A program made the position numbers and the translations under genes. From Taenia hydatigena (Eukaryota; Platyhelminthes; Cestoda; Cyclophyllidea; Taeniidae): DNA of 64,000 nucleotides. The stretch lies in NCBI GenBank assembly GCA_036345935.2, contig JADWOT020000009.1, positions 448,287-512,286 on the forward strand, in the 5' to 3' direction. How positions within the stretch are numbered: the first letter of the stretch is position 1; each line of letters opens with the position of its first letter. Below, piece after piece: positions 38,201-52,583 of this stretch. The notes beneath the pieces are model-generated. The model had not been told where the DNA came from and did no database searches. It worked only from the letters and a program-made list of their open reading frames with translations.

Positions 38201-41200
38201 TAAGGGAGACAGCATATTTGAACAAGACAAGTGTTCACAAAAAATAGGATACTTAGGCTGACTTATTGAATTACGACAATCAGGTTAGAATAAGGTACCT
38301 CCTCAAGATGCAAGAACCTGGAAAAGCCCAAACAGGCTTTCAACTTCAGTTCTGTCTCGTAAGTAACCCGAATACTTTCCGACAATCCATTGTTAACCGC
38401 AGCAGAAAGGTGACCATATAGAATGCTGGGGACGAAACTCAAAGAAAGACTGTGCGAAGAAAGGCATGTGTTCACACCACCTGATGATAACTGGCCGGTA
38501 GCTTGCTTTTGTCCTTACAATAAATTTGGTGAGAAGGATACTAAATGATTGTCTCTACCAGCACCATACTACAGCTTCTGCCTGACAAGCTGACCTTGCA
38601 GGTTAGTGCATGTACTACTCAGGGTGAAGGTGGCTGCCATCTGTCATATAAAGATGTGTGTGTATGAATTGAAGAGTGCGACGATGATTGGAAACAGGAG
38701 TAATGAATAAGGAACACCTCCGACGTCCAACCGGCCATAACCACGGGAGGAAGAAGCAAGAGAAAAATCCTAGAAGATGAAAAAATTATTTGCAGCTGAA
38801 GAGTTTGCAGAAAAACTAGATGTAAACGATAGATATGTTATTGCGCCAAATTAGCAATGCAGGGTAGCGTTCCTCTCCTCCTTCCTCTCCCATCCTCAAG
38901 TAGGACGTGAACTCACCCCGCGAGCCGGGCATGAAATCCTGCACTGTCTTGCAAAAAATACCGCCTTCTTCCTACAAATTCAAAATTCCTAACTGTTTCT
39001 CAAGATGAAGCCTTTCATATGCATGCTGTATAACTGCCTCGTCGAGCAACTGCCGCATGGAGACCAGCAAATGAGCGAATTCGTTTTCAGTCCACCACTC
39101 ACAAGAGAAACACGGTCGTCTGAAAGTTGTTTGATTACCCACGTCAACCATTACTGAGTCTCATGGCGAAACAATCCGTCAGCGCTCTTCCTTCTCGTTA
39201 GGCAGGCAAGTCCAAACCACATCCATCAGATTTCGTTCAATTGATAAGTTTTTTTAAAGTTAAGGATTTAAAATGCGATGAAAGCAGGAGAGAGTGCTGC
39301 ATCGACAGATCGGTCTATTATCTACGGCCCGTCTCCCCACGGAAAGGGTCATCAACCATTTTTTTCACTGCCATGACGACACCAATGACCCCATCCCCCC
39401 ATTAAAAACGAGGGCGACTGCGCATTGGAAAAAAGTTGGCATAAGCAGGAAAAAAAGAATAAACTGCAAGTAAGTCGTACGATTCAAATCACCAACTGCA
39501 ATTAATACCCAAATCAGAGGAGAGAGGAAAAAAACTTTTGATAGAAAAAAAGTAGGTAAAAATAATATCCATTTTGGTGAATGAAGATCAAAGAAGCCGA
39601 TGGTCATCCATCAGTTGTGGATACTAATCGAGGAACCGTAACTTCAAGGTTAAGTTAGCGAGAGGGGAGAGGAAAAAAATAAACAAAAAGAAACCTTCCA
39701 AACATGGAACGGAACCTCGGCATAAAAGTGAAGGATGGAATGGAGAAGGGGAAGGAAGGAGAAAGGAAATATCTTACTTGGAAGTCTTGTTTAAGTCCCA
39801 CGCAGTAAGTAGACGATCCAGGAAACGATGTTTTACCAACATCTGAAAGAAAAGATAATAACCTTCCTCGATGATACTTTTCTCTAAAGCAAAAAATGGT
39901 GATGTTTCAAAATACCATGTGACTGGTTATGTTCCGCGATAAATGGAATGAGTAGGAACAAAAGTAAATTCTACAGAGGAAGCTTGCTTCAGTTAGAGGG
40001 GATGACACTGACACCACAGGACTTGCATATCGGATATTTAGCCCCACGACTTTGACGGCCGTGCAAAATGAGCCGGTTTCAAAGAGCTTTCAGCTTCCAG
40101 AGAATTGAGTGGAATGTCAAAGAATACAGTAGAAAAGCCGGCTCAGTTTTAAAGGGTTGAAATCAAGTCGCTGATTTCTAGCCTGGCAGTGGCACGATCT
40201 TTTGATGCCAATAACTGTCTGATTGGAACAGACTTTCATCAGTAACAGTAAATGCGTCCTACTTAGAAGAATCGAAATCGCCTCCAAATCAAAGACGGTC
40301 AGTTTTGCATCTAGCCGTTACATAACTCCGTTAGTTGCACAAGCCTTCGGGCGCAACCACTTCGACTGAGACTTCAAAGGAATCTAGTCTAACAACAAAA
40401 AGGTCCAACAAGGTCGCAGAATACTTCAAACATCGCATGTTAAAAAATCGAAAAAAAGTCCTGTTTTTAAGAACGCTTTGACTGGTGAAATCAACTTTGA
40501 TTCGTATTAACTCAGTTTAGCCTAAAGCCTCGAAGATCGCAAAAGGAGATGCTAGATTTGATAGGATAGCGAGCAGCCTGGGTGAGCTTTCACGTTTATC
40601 AAAACCAATGATAAAAGCTCCAATTCACTTATGAGGCTTCAAGGCACCTAAAGCCTACTTACAACAGATGACAGCTCTGTGAATAGTGGCAATTATACCG
40701 AACGTCGAAATGAATCGGTGAAAATTTAAAAGGATCCAGTTCAATTCAGAGGATTATGAGTAAATACAAAGTTTGCAAACCGAAGTTTCCACACCTGGTC
40801 TAGTTGAGACTTCGTAACTAATACAATCTGCCTTAACTCTGCCCACGAAACGAAGACCCCAATACCCGAGGGCACACAGTCTTCTGCGAATAGGCAAAGA
40901 TCCCCAGATAGGTTCAGCTTCAAGCTAAGCAGAATAAGTGCATCAAGAACCTACCTGATGAAGAATCTTGCCATAAGGCCTCAAAGAATTCGGCAGCGAA
41001 TAGGGCAACGGTCCCGTCGATGTAGACGACTCCTGCAGCTGCTGGCCAGAGGTGTAGGTGGAAAGTCCTACAATTGCGGTAAAGAATCTCACAGAATCGG
41101 TGCAGGAGTAGACGATAATGTTAGTCCAGTGAGTGAGAAGAATGCAAATGAAGGAGTAAAAACACTCTGAATGAATGCAAGTTACTGATGACAGCAGTGA

Positions 41201-44200
41201 GCTGTGCTGGACGGAGGGAGAAGAGGAGGGGAGTGAGGATGAATAAAGCTGCAAGGCGAAGTGAAATTCCATCGCGACAAAATGCCTTCCGTGAACAAAT
41301 GAATCCACTCTTTTCACTCAAACGAACTATTTTGTTATCTCATGGGTAGCTCTAGCCGAAATAGCCCCAAATTGGAGGCCTATTCAATCCACATAGGCTT
41401 TTGTAAGCACACCACGGCCAGTAATGCAGGAGGACCGATAAAAGATGAGCCAAAATCGATCAAAAGCAACTCATACTTGTCAGCTTTTTGGGTGAAAAGA
41501 CCCAAAAACAGTATTAAGGCGCAGAACGAAGCCATTATTAAACTGCGAGGAGCTAATAAGTAAATAAGTCTCCGGCTTTAACAAAATTTTCCTACAAGGC
41601 TCACTGTAGAGTACCATTAGGCTTAGACAATGCATATTTTGAAAATGTGGCCTGAGAAGTGAACTCATCAAAGCCTACGAGACGCACAAATACTGTTCAA
41701 CTCGTGGATCGCATAACTTGGGGAGTTTAACGACTCCAAGATACTCCTCCTTGCTTCACTCTTGACCGCATTGATCGCCAATACAGTATGAAGGACAGTG
41801 TTCAGTGCTACAGCCCTCATGCCACCAGATTTCCAGTGCTTCTGTTTGTTCCAGCTGACGCCATTCATTACAGCACCGTGGTGCAACATCTCAACGGACC
41901 AATCAACAGCTATAGCAACCGATCTGACAGAGGATGGCATTAGACGCGTCGTGATTAGCCAAATTAGGAGCGAAAACGCCTATTAAAAAGGCTTCTTTTC
42001 TTACAGGCCAGAATTTGGCATTTTATACTTAACAAATCAAGCGAAAGCATTAGCAGCACTAGACAACCAGAGTAGTAGAAGTTGGATGTCACAAATAAAA
42101 GCAAACCCTTTCGACTAAAGAGTTTAAAGTGCTTCCATCGAGGAGCGCTCTTTTCTTGGGAAGGAGGGAAAGGAAAACATTTAATTAATTTGAGGGGTAG
42201 AAGGGTGCGTAACAAGGCAGAGGAATAGTGCCAACTTACTGGCAGAAACGGCGGTACCACTGGCGCCTTCAGCCAGCGCCGATGATTCCCTTGGAGCGGG
42301 GGAGTAGTGGAAGGCTCGACGAAGGATAACCTGAGTCAGGAATTCCAAGGTACAGTGCATCAAAGTATTCCATTTAAAGGCGAAGAAGAGGTCCTGAAAG
42401 CGCGAAAGAAGGAAAACAAAAACCTTTAGGCATGGCCGTTAGTGAATCATCACCGATGAACAGCTAATTGTTGGTCTTTGACCGCGAACGAATGCTAAGC
42501 GTCCTCTGTTGGCCCTGAGTTTCCTCAGAGGTGACTCAGACGCCACGTGGATGAGCGTCGATAAGCCCATTTCAGAGTGACAGTACCTCAGATTTCGCCA
42601 AATGGATAATACAGAAAGGGCCATTAGAGAAAGAAGAGGAGCTACCGTGGATACATGAATCTACAGTGATTCATGACCACGTCAGTATTTGTCAATTATC
42701 CTGTATGATGGCCAGTAGTAGGGTGAGACCAAGGTAAACCGTTTAGAAAAGGACGGCGTATTATAGCAATGAAAAACAGAAAAGTGATTAAAAACCTCAG
42801 AGGAAATGACACCCTCGTGTTATAAAGGTCTAAAAAGTAATCGAGATGGATGACAGCGCAACAATGTGAGGAGAAGAAAGGCTGAAAAGAGGAGAAGATT
42901 AAAGACCCCCTTCAAGGAAAGTAACCACTTGCTGTAGAGTCCTGTAATGCAACACGCGAAACAGAAGGACCTATGTCAGGTGAACTCAAGAACAATAAAG
43001 AATGCCACTAGAGAGAAACCGTTCTATGGAATCGCCTGTTTTGCTGTCTATTTATTTTCACAAGGTAGAGCGCCTAGGTTGCCTGACAGAATGACATATA
43101 TACACACACACATACACTCACACACAAGCACAGAGAGAGAGAGATTTTGACAACTCCCTCAGTCGCAAATTCAGCAATCAGCAGAGCAGAAACCATTCTT
43201 CAAAAGCGGAAACCGAGTTGGCTCATGCAGTTTTTATGCCGATAAGAAGGTGAAGGTAACTATCTTAACATTTATATATCCATCACGAGTCTCGCTTTTA
43301 TAAAATACTGCATTTTGTAAAAAACGAACTGTAGCCTGCCTTACCCCCAGCCTCATCCGTCTCTGGTACTAGCGCGCGTTTATTTCACATCTGTCTAGCC
43401 TACTTCGCATGTGAGCGTGCCATTGCCTGGGGTAGTGCCACTGGGAGGAGTAATGGAGGAATACAAAGGACGAGAACGCAGCGGTGTCCCACCCCTCTCC
43501 TGCTGAAGCATATCCATTAAGTTCATTCAGTCAATTTCATTTTCAGTTACTTACCAGGCTTGCTTTTTCGTGATGCAAGCTGCCTTACAAAAAGCCGTTA
43601 GCAGGCAGTTTCTACTCACTGTGAAGCACCATTCAACTCTAAGCACCACTTGCCAAATGCAGTTTACGTGACGGAAGGCGCAGCGAAGGCGATGCAGAAA
43701 TTCCTTTGATGAAATAAGGACCATTCTCGATGTGGTGTAAATTAACCACTTCCAACAGTTAAAGATGAGAGGCACCAATAAAGTGGCTTAAAACAAATTG
43801 AGATCCATGCAGCTGAAATGACCTCCATTCAATTGTTCATTTGATTACACAAAACTTTTCAGTCTTTACAGGTTTGGCTTTCACGACGGTGGTGAGTCTT
43901 GCCTCTACTACCTAGTCTGTTTCTACACGCTGATCTTAAACCGACCTCCGATTTCCAGGTACTTTGATAATATTATCGGGGAAAAGTCAAGTTCTGAAAG
44001 CCTATACGCATGATTCCAATCTCTGTTACACATTGCAACAGCTTCAGATGATAAGATACAAGAAGTTTGTGATAGGGTCTATCGACAATCTACTTCAACT
44101 TCTTCACAGATGAACTAAAAACTACGGATAACTTACCACCATGTTGCCGATAAGATCTAATTGGGCGAACTGTTCAACGACATCAGCACCTTCTACACCC

Positions 44201-47200
44201 TGACAGTTGAAGATGAGGTGACAGAGGAAGCGCATTGCATTAATCCGACCCATACCCAGTGGTTGAAGAGGAAGACATGTTCGTGACGTAGAAACATTGT
44301 CCTCTGCGTCGTAGACAACCCCCTTGGTAAACAAGGAGGAATGAGGCTTTACAATCTAAGATGATTTCATTCATATGCGGGTAGTACAGAGATGCGCCAG
44401 CAATCTCCAAATTCTTATGTATGCTCCTAGATTCAAACAAGCTACAACTTTTCGGAGATGACCCCAACTCTAACTTCAAGCTAAAGCAAGGACCAAGTCC
44501 GATTACTGTCAAGTGGATGATCTGCGTTAACTTATATGAAGAAAGCCATCGACTGTAGATGACTGCGCTTGCATAGATAAACAATAGAATATCGTCTACT
44601 TACAAAAAATATGCCAGATATTAATTTCTACAAGGGGTTAGAGACCATTACACCCTGCTTCGAGGGATCTCCCTCCATGGCAGAAAAATGTCATGCAACA
44701 CCAGCTCCTGCCCTGCAATGGACTTCGATTCATGCAGATACTGATGTCACTGTAGAATCAGAAGGGCGAGGTTCGAAGAAAAAGACAGACTGTATGGCAA
44801 AAAGATGCTAGATCTAACCAAACCCTTAACTTAATTCAGAAAGAAAGCCTAGTTCACCACTCAAAATCTTTAAAGTCAGCATGCAATTCGCTAACAACAA
44901 CGACAAAAACGACTTACTTCAACGACAAGGAATGACTTGAGACGGGGGAAGATGGTAAGCACCAGATCGAAGTGACGAGCGATGCCTTTGGAAACAAAAT
45001 CATCCCCAGACTTCGTTTGGCGAAGTGGAAGGGATAGTAAATCTACACTGAGGTCATTACTGCAATTAAACCATTGAAAAAAAATGAGAAAGACATCAAG
45101 ACAATTGGTCAGTTTTACTTCTCGGTCACTGATTGGTCGGTTAAGTAGGCAGCGTTATTACTAGTGAAGAAAAAATCACACTTTACATAGCATCCCACCA
45201 GCTTTTACGTGAACGGAAAAGCAAACATAACAAAACTATCGCTGAAGCAAACGATAAGTGTGAAAATGTGGGCGATTAAGCCGTAATCTATAAAATTCAG
45301 GAAATACAATGGACATCATGATGTTATTGGCTCTCACGTACACGCCTGGTACCCAACACATTTCACAAAATGCTAGCTGCATGTTTGGCCCAGAAAAAGG
45401 CATTTATAAATATTTTTAATCTTAGAGTCTACTTTGTTCCCTGAGGGTTGAGTTAATTCCACGTCGCTGTCGATGGTGGTCGGACTTAAATGCAACAACG
45501 AGATGTTGACGTATGCTAATCATGTGAGTGCGTCACAACCGACATCTCGGCTATACCGATGCATAACGTATAGCCGCTAAAAATGATTGCCTCCTTTCTA
45601 TCGCCTGTGACAAATAAACCACAAAACACGCACAAGTTTTGGGCATAAAGGCAAGAGGGAAAAGACATAATCCGTTTGCCAATGATATGGATATGACCTT
45701 TCAAGATTAGCATACTTAATCTGCCAAGTAAAGCTTCACTGACTAAGTGACCTCTTTTAATTAAAGTCATGGAGACAAAGTGCTCCACTATTCCAAGAAA
45801 AGTGTATCGCAATACGAACAGAGGTCAAGTCAAACGACTATTTTAGAGGGTTGCAAAACAAGACGTGAAAAACCCACTCCGAAAAGTTTTTCCTTAAGTA
45901 GTCGCACGCTAAATGTATGCACAGCTTAGTCTAGCTAACAGCTAGAAAGGAGTTGCAAAATAAGAAGATTCCTCAGAATGGCTGAAACATTCCGACGCCT
46001 CAGCTCCCCATAGAAAGACTGATCTCTTGATACTTTCGCAATGGGCTACTTGATGGGTGGCTGTGCATGATCAGCCGCTCCACATGTTGAATTAATGTCA
46101 ACGGTGATGGCTGCTAGTAGTTGGGAATCACCATGGTTTGGATAGCCACTGATAGGTATGCAGTCAGCTGTCTTCGAAATGTCTTACTGTGGATTTGCGA
46201 GCGTACCATCACTATACTGTGCTTGAAGTCTTCTGTAGACATCCACGTCCTTAATGCCTTCTTTGGCAAGAGGCTTTAACAACAGGTGCTATTTCATACA
46301 CACGCTACCACTACCGTGATCAGACCAATCTAGAACAAACTTGCTAGCTATTAATAACACTTATCACTCATTGCTGCACACGCTGTCGTCACCGGCACAT
46401 CCTTTCAAAATGTGCAAGATTTACAAATTGTCTGCCCTTCCGAGGGAAAAATAATATGATGGAGATGATAAACCTATTCTATCGATCACTGAAATGCAAA
46501 TGAGTAATAAAAGTCGCAAAAGGACTAACAGAACTGCATCGAAGAGTAGATGACGGAGAAGATTGAGGAAGTGTGAAAGCAATTCCATCCTCCTTTGTGG
46601 CAGAGCAATGATCGCATCCACTATTTGTTTCACTGTGTTTTCACTAGCAAACGAAAAAAAGAAAAGGATTAAATAAGGTTTCTGCCATTTTATGATACCC
46701 ATAGGACAAGCTTGTTTTTAAAAGCAATTCAGTATAGCACAGGCGGAGTAGTGCTGTAGCCACTTTACACGCAATTTGGAGTAGATGTCCAGGTCGCCTA
46801 TGCGGCTAATTAATCTCTTTGATTAAAGGCGCCTACCAAAAACGCTCTAACTCAACTCACTGACTGACACCTCGTGTTTGGGTTCATTCATCCAAAAATG
46901 AGCGAAATCCACTTACGCTGTCGAGTCCCAAAGATACTACTTAATTCTATCTATGAATGTCAAAAGCTAATGCAATTCACTCATTCATAACTAAGTGGCC
47001 TACTTAAAGAAAATTAACGAAAACTCCAAAATCCGACCTTAAAAAACTCAAACAACTTCAGACGACATTGATCCAACCATGCAACTTAAATAAAACTAAC
47101 GCATTATGGATTCCCGCTTGAGTTGATTAGCAATGTAATCTGTACAAAAGTTAAGTTTTGGATGAGACTCTTCCCATTTATCAAAAAATAAGGAAATCAA

Positions 47201-48347
47201 GAGGGACACAAAAGTATGAGTGGAAAACTCGCGTTTATGAACGGCACTTGACTAGTGCTGAGCCATATTCAACCATCTTTCCACTTCAAATTATGCAAAA
47301 CCGCTCCCAGGCTATTTTGACAATGAGGCACGCACATGCACGCACACACACACATAGATGTGTGTATACATAGTGGCATTAAAACGCAGTGTTATGCCTG
47401 GCCAGCTGTTTGGAGGAAGGGTTAAAAGCGTGGGATCCTCATCCTCTTCGACAAAGTAGACGGTCACCTACCTCTCCAAACGCAAAAGCAGGAAATTTAC
47501 ATCCAAAGATTCCCTATAATGCAGGAAGCGCAGTTGGTAGATGAGTAGGCGGAGGAATAGACCTGCAAATATACGATTTTTTACACCGGTACCACCATCT
47601 GCTTCTTCCTGTAAAAAGCACTTTAGCAGTCGTTGTACAACACACTGGCGGTCCAGCACCTGAGATAGAACAATAGTCCCCTCCGGTGATAGGGTGGTAA
47701 AGAAGGAGAGGAATAGATTGCGCACACATAAGGCCCCCAAGTGGTGAATGAGAATGTCAGCCAAATCAGTCTTGGAGGCGAGAAACTGCAAAATGGCCGG
47801 TTGGCTGCAGACATGCACGAATATCCGTGAAACCAATTCCAAGGTGAAAAAGTCAGGAGGATTCTGAACATCCTGGAGAAGGTTATAAAGGTCTTCTACT
47901 GCCTCCTTACAATCTGCAAAGGCGTCAGAAACATTGGACACCTCATGAAGGAAGAGTAGCCCTACAACCGCCGATAATCTGCAAATTTGAGGAAAAAGAG
48001 GTTCGCAGCAAGGGGGAGAATAAAAGACCCTCATATTCAGGAAACTTACGGATATTGATCTTCAGAGAGCTGAGACATGCCAGATTCTCGGCGTATAATT
48101 TCGACCATTTGACAAATCTTTTGAGGTGCACATAGGCTGAGGAAAAGTGTTCTATGCGGGCTGAAACTTACTAGATAATAAGCAAAGGATTCCCATCTGC
48201 ATAGGCTTTAATGCATTGGGGATGCAATAAAATATCTTCGAGACTGACATCCTGGAGGTAGATGGATTGTTGGAAGCGAGCAACGAAACTTACGGGATTT
48301 AAGAGGAAATCTTCCAACGGTTTGCTGGATTCACTTTCATCCACCAT
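35271..48347 (-). CDS. PPP6R: Protein phosphatase 6 regulatory subunit (SAPS domain)
   Basis: SAPS-domain subunits (PPP6R1-3) bind the PP6 catalytic subunit and direct it to substrates such as Aurora A and NF-kB or DNA-damage targets. Exons (minus strand): 48347-48294, 48251-48172, 48136-48050, 47978-47472, 46643-46530, 45059-44918, 44322-44137, 42393-42240, 41067-40955, 39842-39778, 37887-37592, 37515-37331, 37075-36899, 36838-36277, 35774-35545, 35474-35271, all phases agreeing, about 1051 residues. SAPS hallmarks: DVSLEDILLHPQ, DLADILIHHLGA, PLGMGRINAMRFL, KWNTLMHCTLEFL, RFLDRLLTAWD, RRAGYMGHLQ, TLERWTNFV. The tail is acidic, with a Glu/Lys run from a pure CTT/TCC tract at about 36322-36371. 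The usual N-terminal FWKFD block is absent; the frame starts MVDESESS after a stop. An acceptor-like TTTCAG lies 18 bases before the ATG. The 60-base intron 36898-36839 is stop-free. Confidence 0.9.
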
Positions 48348-49505
48348 TCGAGGCTAACGTAGCTGAAATGGTGAATTAAAGAGATTTGTCACAAACACAA
48401 AAATCGGAAGCCTTAGAACACATTATAAAATAACTATAAGTAAGAAATAGAAAACTAAATTGATTGATGAAGTCAGATTTTCATAGCGATTATATAAAGG
48501 CATGGACGAGTGAGTCAAAAAGCATTATATTCCTGTTTTTCAAAAAGATCTATAAAACGCAACCAAAGAATCAACATAGGCGAATAGCAGCATCGGAAAG
48601 TTAGCCATACTCCAGCGACAAAATTGGGTAAAGTCAGTTAATAATACTCAACCATTTAGCAGTGACAAAAATAAGTTCAAAACTGGAAAATATAATTATA
48701 ATAGAGCCATGGAATGAAGTTTGAAGTGAAACGTTTATTTAGGGCAGAACGCAAACGTGCGCTGATCAAATGACGGATAACATTGCAACCCGCGACTTGT
48801 CGAACAAGCCGTGTACCACACTAGTACACATGCAGGCCGAAAGAGAAATTTTACAGGCTGGAATGTTAGTGCTTTAACCGAATTAAAGCCAAGGTCAATG
48901 GTGCATCTCGAGGAATTTTGCCAAAACTAAGACATTATTGTCAGTATTACATCTCTTAGCCAACAATGGATGGCGCAAATCGCTACAGGCAAAATTATCA
49001 CAATGCGAAAATTACGTAATATGGAGGCTATTGTGGGTTGAACCATGCCGCAATGTTCCAGTTATTCATTTAACTCCCATTTTGAGTTTATATGCATTTC
49101 AAGGCTCCGCTTCTGTGCTTCATTTAAATAGCATAGCTTGCACTTGCTTTGCTTGCACATCGCAGCATTATACTTACTTTCCACCCTAGGGAAGCCTCGA
49201 AGCCCACACACGCCATGCGGTAAATCCCGTGGCCTCAATCTTGTAAAATATGGACGCCTCGTAGGAGGCGGACCAAATCAATGTCACCACCACTACTCAA
49301 ACGACTGCAAATTACATACCGCTGCACTCGCCTTTGCAATCATCCAATTCCCTGCCCCCGCGACCGACTTCCACTTCGGCTCCATCCACTGCCATTACAG
49401 TATCGCGCAATGCATCAATTCGCATAGCCACCACACTTTAAAGTAACCAGTGACAGATTTACGTCACTGAATCAACTAGTAGCTTCATCTTGACCAAATA
49501 GAGGC

Positions 49506-49672
49506 TGTAAGACCTAGTTTGTTTGACTGTCGTTTTCGGTTACAAGCACTTGGGTGTCTATATTGTCCCAGCCGGGTGGGCTGGCCTACGAGGCATGCCA
49601 GTAGTCCCAATCTCTCTGTTTGCCGAATTCATATATTCTGCATTAGTATTGCGTTTTCACGGAAGTCTCGAC
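49506..49672 (+). repeat. Solo-LTR-like repeat R6 (older, interrupted)
   Basis: Diverged copy: TGTAAGACCTAGTTTG at the start, then GTTTTCGGTTACAAGC, GGGTGGGCTGGCCTACG and ATATATTCTGCATTAG. Its 3' end is interrupted by copy R7. Confidence 0.75.
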
Positions 49673-49857
49673 TGTAGTACTTTGTTTGTTAGAACTGCTG
49701 GTTTCTGTCAAGGTCACAGAGGTGGCCGTATTGCCCTGGCGGCGTGGGCTGGCCTCCGTGCCATGCCAGCAGCCTTTTTCCCTCTGTCCGGTGAATATAT
49801 ATATTCTATCCCAGCATTCTGCCTTCTTTTGCCTTAAGGGAGCCTCGGGACGCTACA
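49673..49857 (+). repeat. Solo-LTR-like repeat R7 nested in R6, perfect target duplication
   Basis: 185 bases from TGTAGTACTTTG to GGGACGCTACA, the best-preserved copy. TCGAC occurs on both sides (49668-49672 and 49858-49862), a perfect 5-base duplication made within the end of R6. Confidence 0.88.
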
Positions 49858-52146
49858 TCGACAATAGCCATTAATGCCACCTACGCAACCTTCAAACCTC
49901 CTGTTTAAACTTTACAAAACCTTGAAATACTTTAAAGATTGCTACTATAATAATAACACCTTCTCATTCCAAGTAAAACTTTTTTCAAAGGTAATGAAAG
50001 ATAGTTATCTGAACTTTTTCTACTCGTTCTTCAGCGTAAACTAATGCACTGCTCACCCATAGTGCCAATTTAGCCCAATCATGTTGCGAAAAGTGTAGGT
50101 TAATTACGGACAATGAAGTGGCGATTGGATTGACAAAGTTTAGCTTCGACACACTCTTAAAGTGATTGATCAATCAAAGACAGGTAACATCGAATTGGTC
50201 CTCAGATGTCGTATGCACCTTCTCCTTGTCGCATGGTGGATTTATTTTGTGGTTTAGGCGTTTCCAATTTCTGGAACAAAGACAGTTTTCCTTTCTCTAG
50301 AAAACAATCGTTTTGCAGAAAGACTGGCGCCTCTAGTTTTGATGGTAGGAAGAAGCACAGAGTTGACAATGCCGGTATCTGATGAACTCACAGGACGCTA
50401 ACTGTGTTCGACGTTACATGGAGTGAGAAGGGGTGAAAGCAGGAATTTGTAGTGATGGCAATAGTGCTTACTATCCGTCACTTATTCATTGATGTGGAAC
50501 CACCTAGAATAAACTACCCAAAAGGCAAAGCAGCTAAGTGGATGAGTTAATATGGCTCCCACTTTTGTTTAAAGCAAGCAAACGAGTTCCATCGAAATAG
50601 ACTGCCATCAGAGCGTAAAAAGGGCAAAGCACTTACGTGAGATGCTTAGTGATGTCTTGCACAAAATTACTTTCCCCGGTGACTGCCAGAAGCCTATGCC
50701 GATCCCACGCGCCTGCCGAGAGGAGAGCAAAGGCGATCAGAAATCCAGGAAAATTGGCACCGGATATTACTGAAATGCTTTCTACAAGACTATAGTCTAA
50801 CTACCCCTCTGTCACCCAGAAGGAATTGCTGAATGTTGATGCCAATGCTATGCAGCTACTGACTGCAATCTAGGTGCGCTCTGTCATCATATTTTGGCCT
50901 CTAAATGATAATGTGGTGGAATTATTAAACCAGGATAGTAAATATAGTTGCACCATGCGAATGCAAGTACTTTATATGCTCTTCTAAAGGCCGTTTGGAC
51001 TACGTCCTATGTTTCATACGTAGTTGCTCAAAGTCAGTGCGCAATCCACGCACCTACTGGTAAGGATAGAGACGGTGGCGACTAAGGTGGGTCGGGTAGC
51101 ACGTCCAACCACGCGGACTTGTTCAATCTCCGTACAGGCATGCCATGAAGCTAAGCTAGCAATTTGCCAGACTAACTGATCGTCTTGTTCGCTTTACAAC
51201 ACTTTCAGGTAGTGCTGAGGAGTCCGACTAGACATCGAAAAGGAGGCATTCCCTACGGCTAGTCGTGAAGAATTACGGCAGTCCCAAATTGAGCACTGTG
51301 GTAAGCAACGGAGCGGGCAAAACTGGAAAAATTAGATTGCGGTTAAAATGTGCAATGTTAGGAGCATAGAAGTCCTCAGCACACCAAAGAGCGGTTGGCA
51401 TAGAGAATGTAATCCTGGTTGAAGGTGAGATAATTTCTCACCTGCGCAGTTTAAATAGGAGATGCAATAAATGAGAACCTCACGATATCTAATGCAACTA
51501 ATGTAACCAAGTCATCTAGGAAATGTTGCAGTTCTATTAATTCGTTTTCTTTCATGCCTCGAGGTCACCAGTAAATCATTAAAAGCAGCAACAGGTTTTG
51601 CACAAAACAAATTCAAAGAAACATTTTTCGAATATGAACAGTCCACCATCACCATGGACCTTTCCAAACCATTTTCTAAGTTGATGACAGCACCTGCGTA
51701 GACGGACTAATGCGTTGATATGAGAGCAACCTAAAAAATAAGAAAAGGTTGGCAGTGGACACCCAAATAGGCAAATGGACCACTTAAACCACGTCAAGTG
51801 TTTGCGAATGTCTCATGGGTACGTCATGCTCAATTAAGCATGATAACACAAAAAGAGACCTCAAACTACCTACACTCTCTCCACACGTCCATCGCCAGGT
51901 CAGCACCTCTCTCCCTTATAACAGACTGATCTATGTCTCCACCCAGTGGTCAAAATTGACTGAAAGTATGAAGCAGAAGCGATCCGACCAGTATAGTAAG
52001 CATCCAATCTTATCATGAGCTGTTTAAACGCACCTGACAGCATGCCACAACTCTCCTGCACTGTACTCCACCTCCTCCATCTGTAGCCATCGTCGGCTAT
52101 AAATTAATCACTTTTATCGTCAACCTCACTAGTGCCCCCCTTTAGC

Positions 52147-52583
52147 TTACACTTTTAGGCCAGCCTCATGCATCTTCGCAGCCTTCAAAGATGTTGGAAA
52201 ACTCATCAACGATCTTGTCACCTGGAACTTGGCCTTTAGCCTCCCAATTACAGTACCTTAGACTTAGGGAACAGAGAAGGCCTACTTCTCTGCTCGTGTG
52301 CAATTTCCCGATCGGTGTAGAGCGATGAGCAAACTTTCCTACCGATAGGTTTAGCAAGGGTGTTAATCTTTTCGTGGTCGCTCTGCTTCACATAGCAATT
52401 GCCCTCCCTCCTGAAGCTCTTTGCGTTGGTGTTGAGGTCGTCACTTTCATACTTGATGGTGTAGTCGGTCTCGTAAACTGGTTTTCCCGCTGTTCCTTCC
52501 TCCGAGTGAGCAAAAAAGGGGTTACTGAAGATGTCTTTTTGTTGGAGGCTTCGGTCACCATTTTTAAAACTATCGGCAGACAT
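52147..52583 (-). CDS. Possible small two-exon orphan gene
   Basis: Not recognised. The minus-strand ATG at 52583 opens exon 52583-52343 (MSADSFKNGDRSLQQ...). It ends at a GTAGGA donor and joins in phase to 52256-52147, ending at TAA, for 116 residues. The protein would be polar and rich in Lys/Ser/Asp in the first exon (for example GKPVYETDYTIKYESDD) and basic in the second (RLKAKFQVTRS). Unspliced, the first frame gives about 111 residues ending at 52248. Composition looks coding, but without a homologue or transcript this is tentative. No membrane segment or signal peptide is apparent. Confidence 0.35.

Larger units (their letters stand above)
48348..52146. other. Upstream region of PPP6R, no gene recognised
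   Basis: Besides the nested solo-LTR copies R6/R7 (49506-49857) I see only short unsupported frames. PPP6R promoter elements should lie just right of 48347, but no clear TATA box was identified. Confidence 0.45.
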
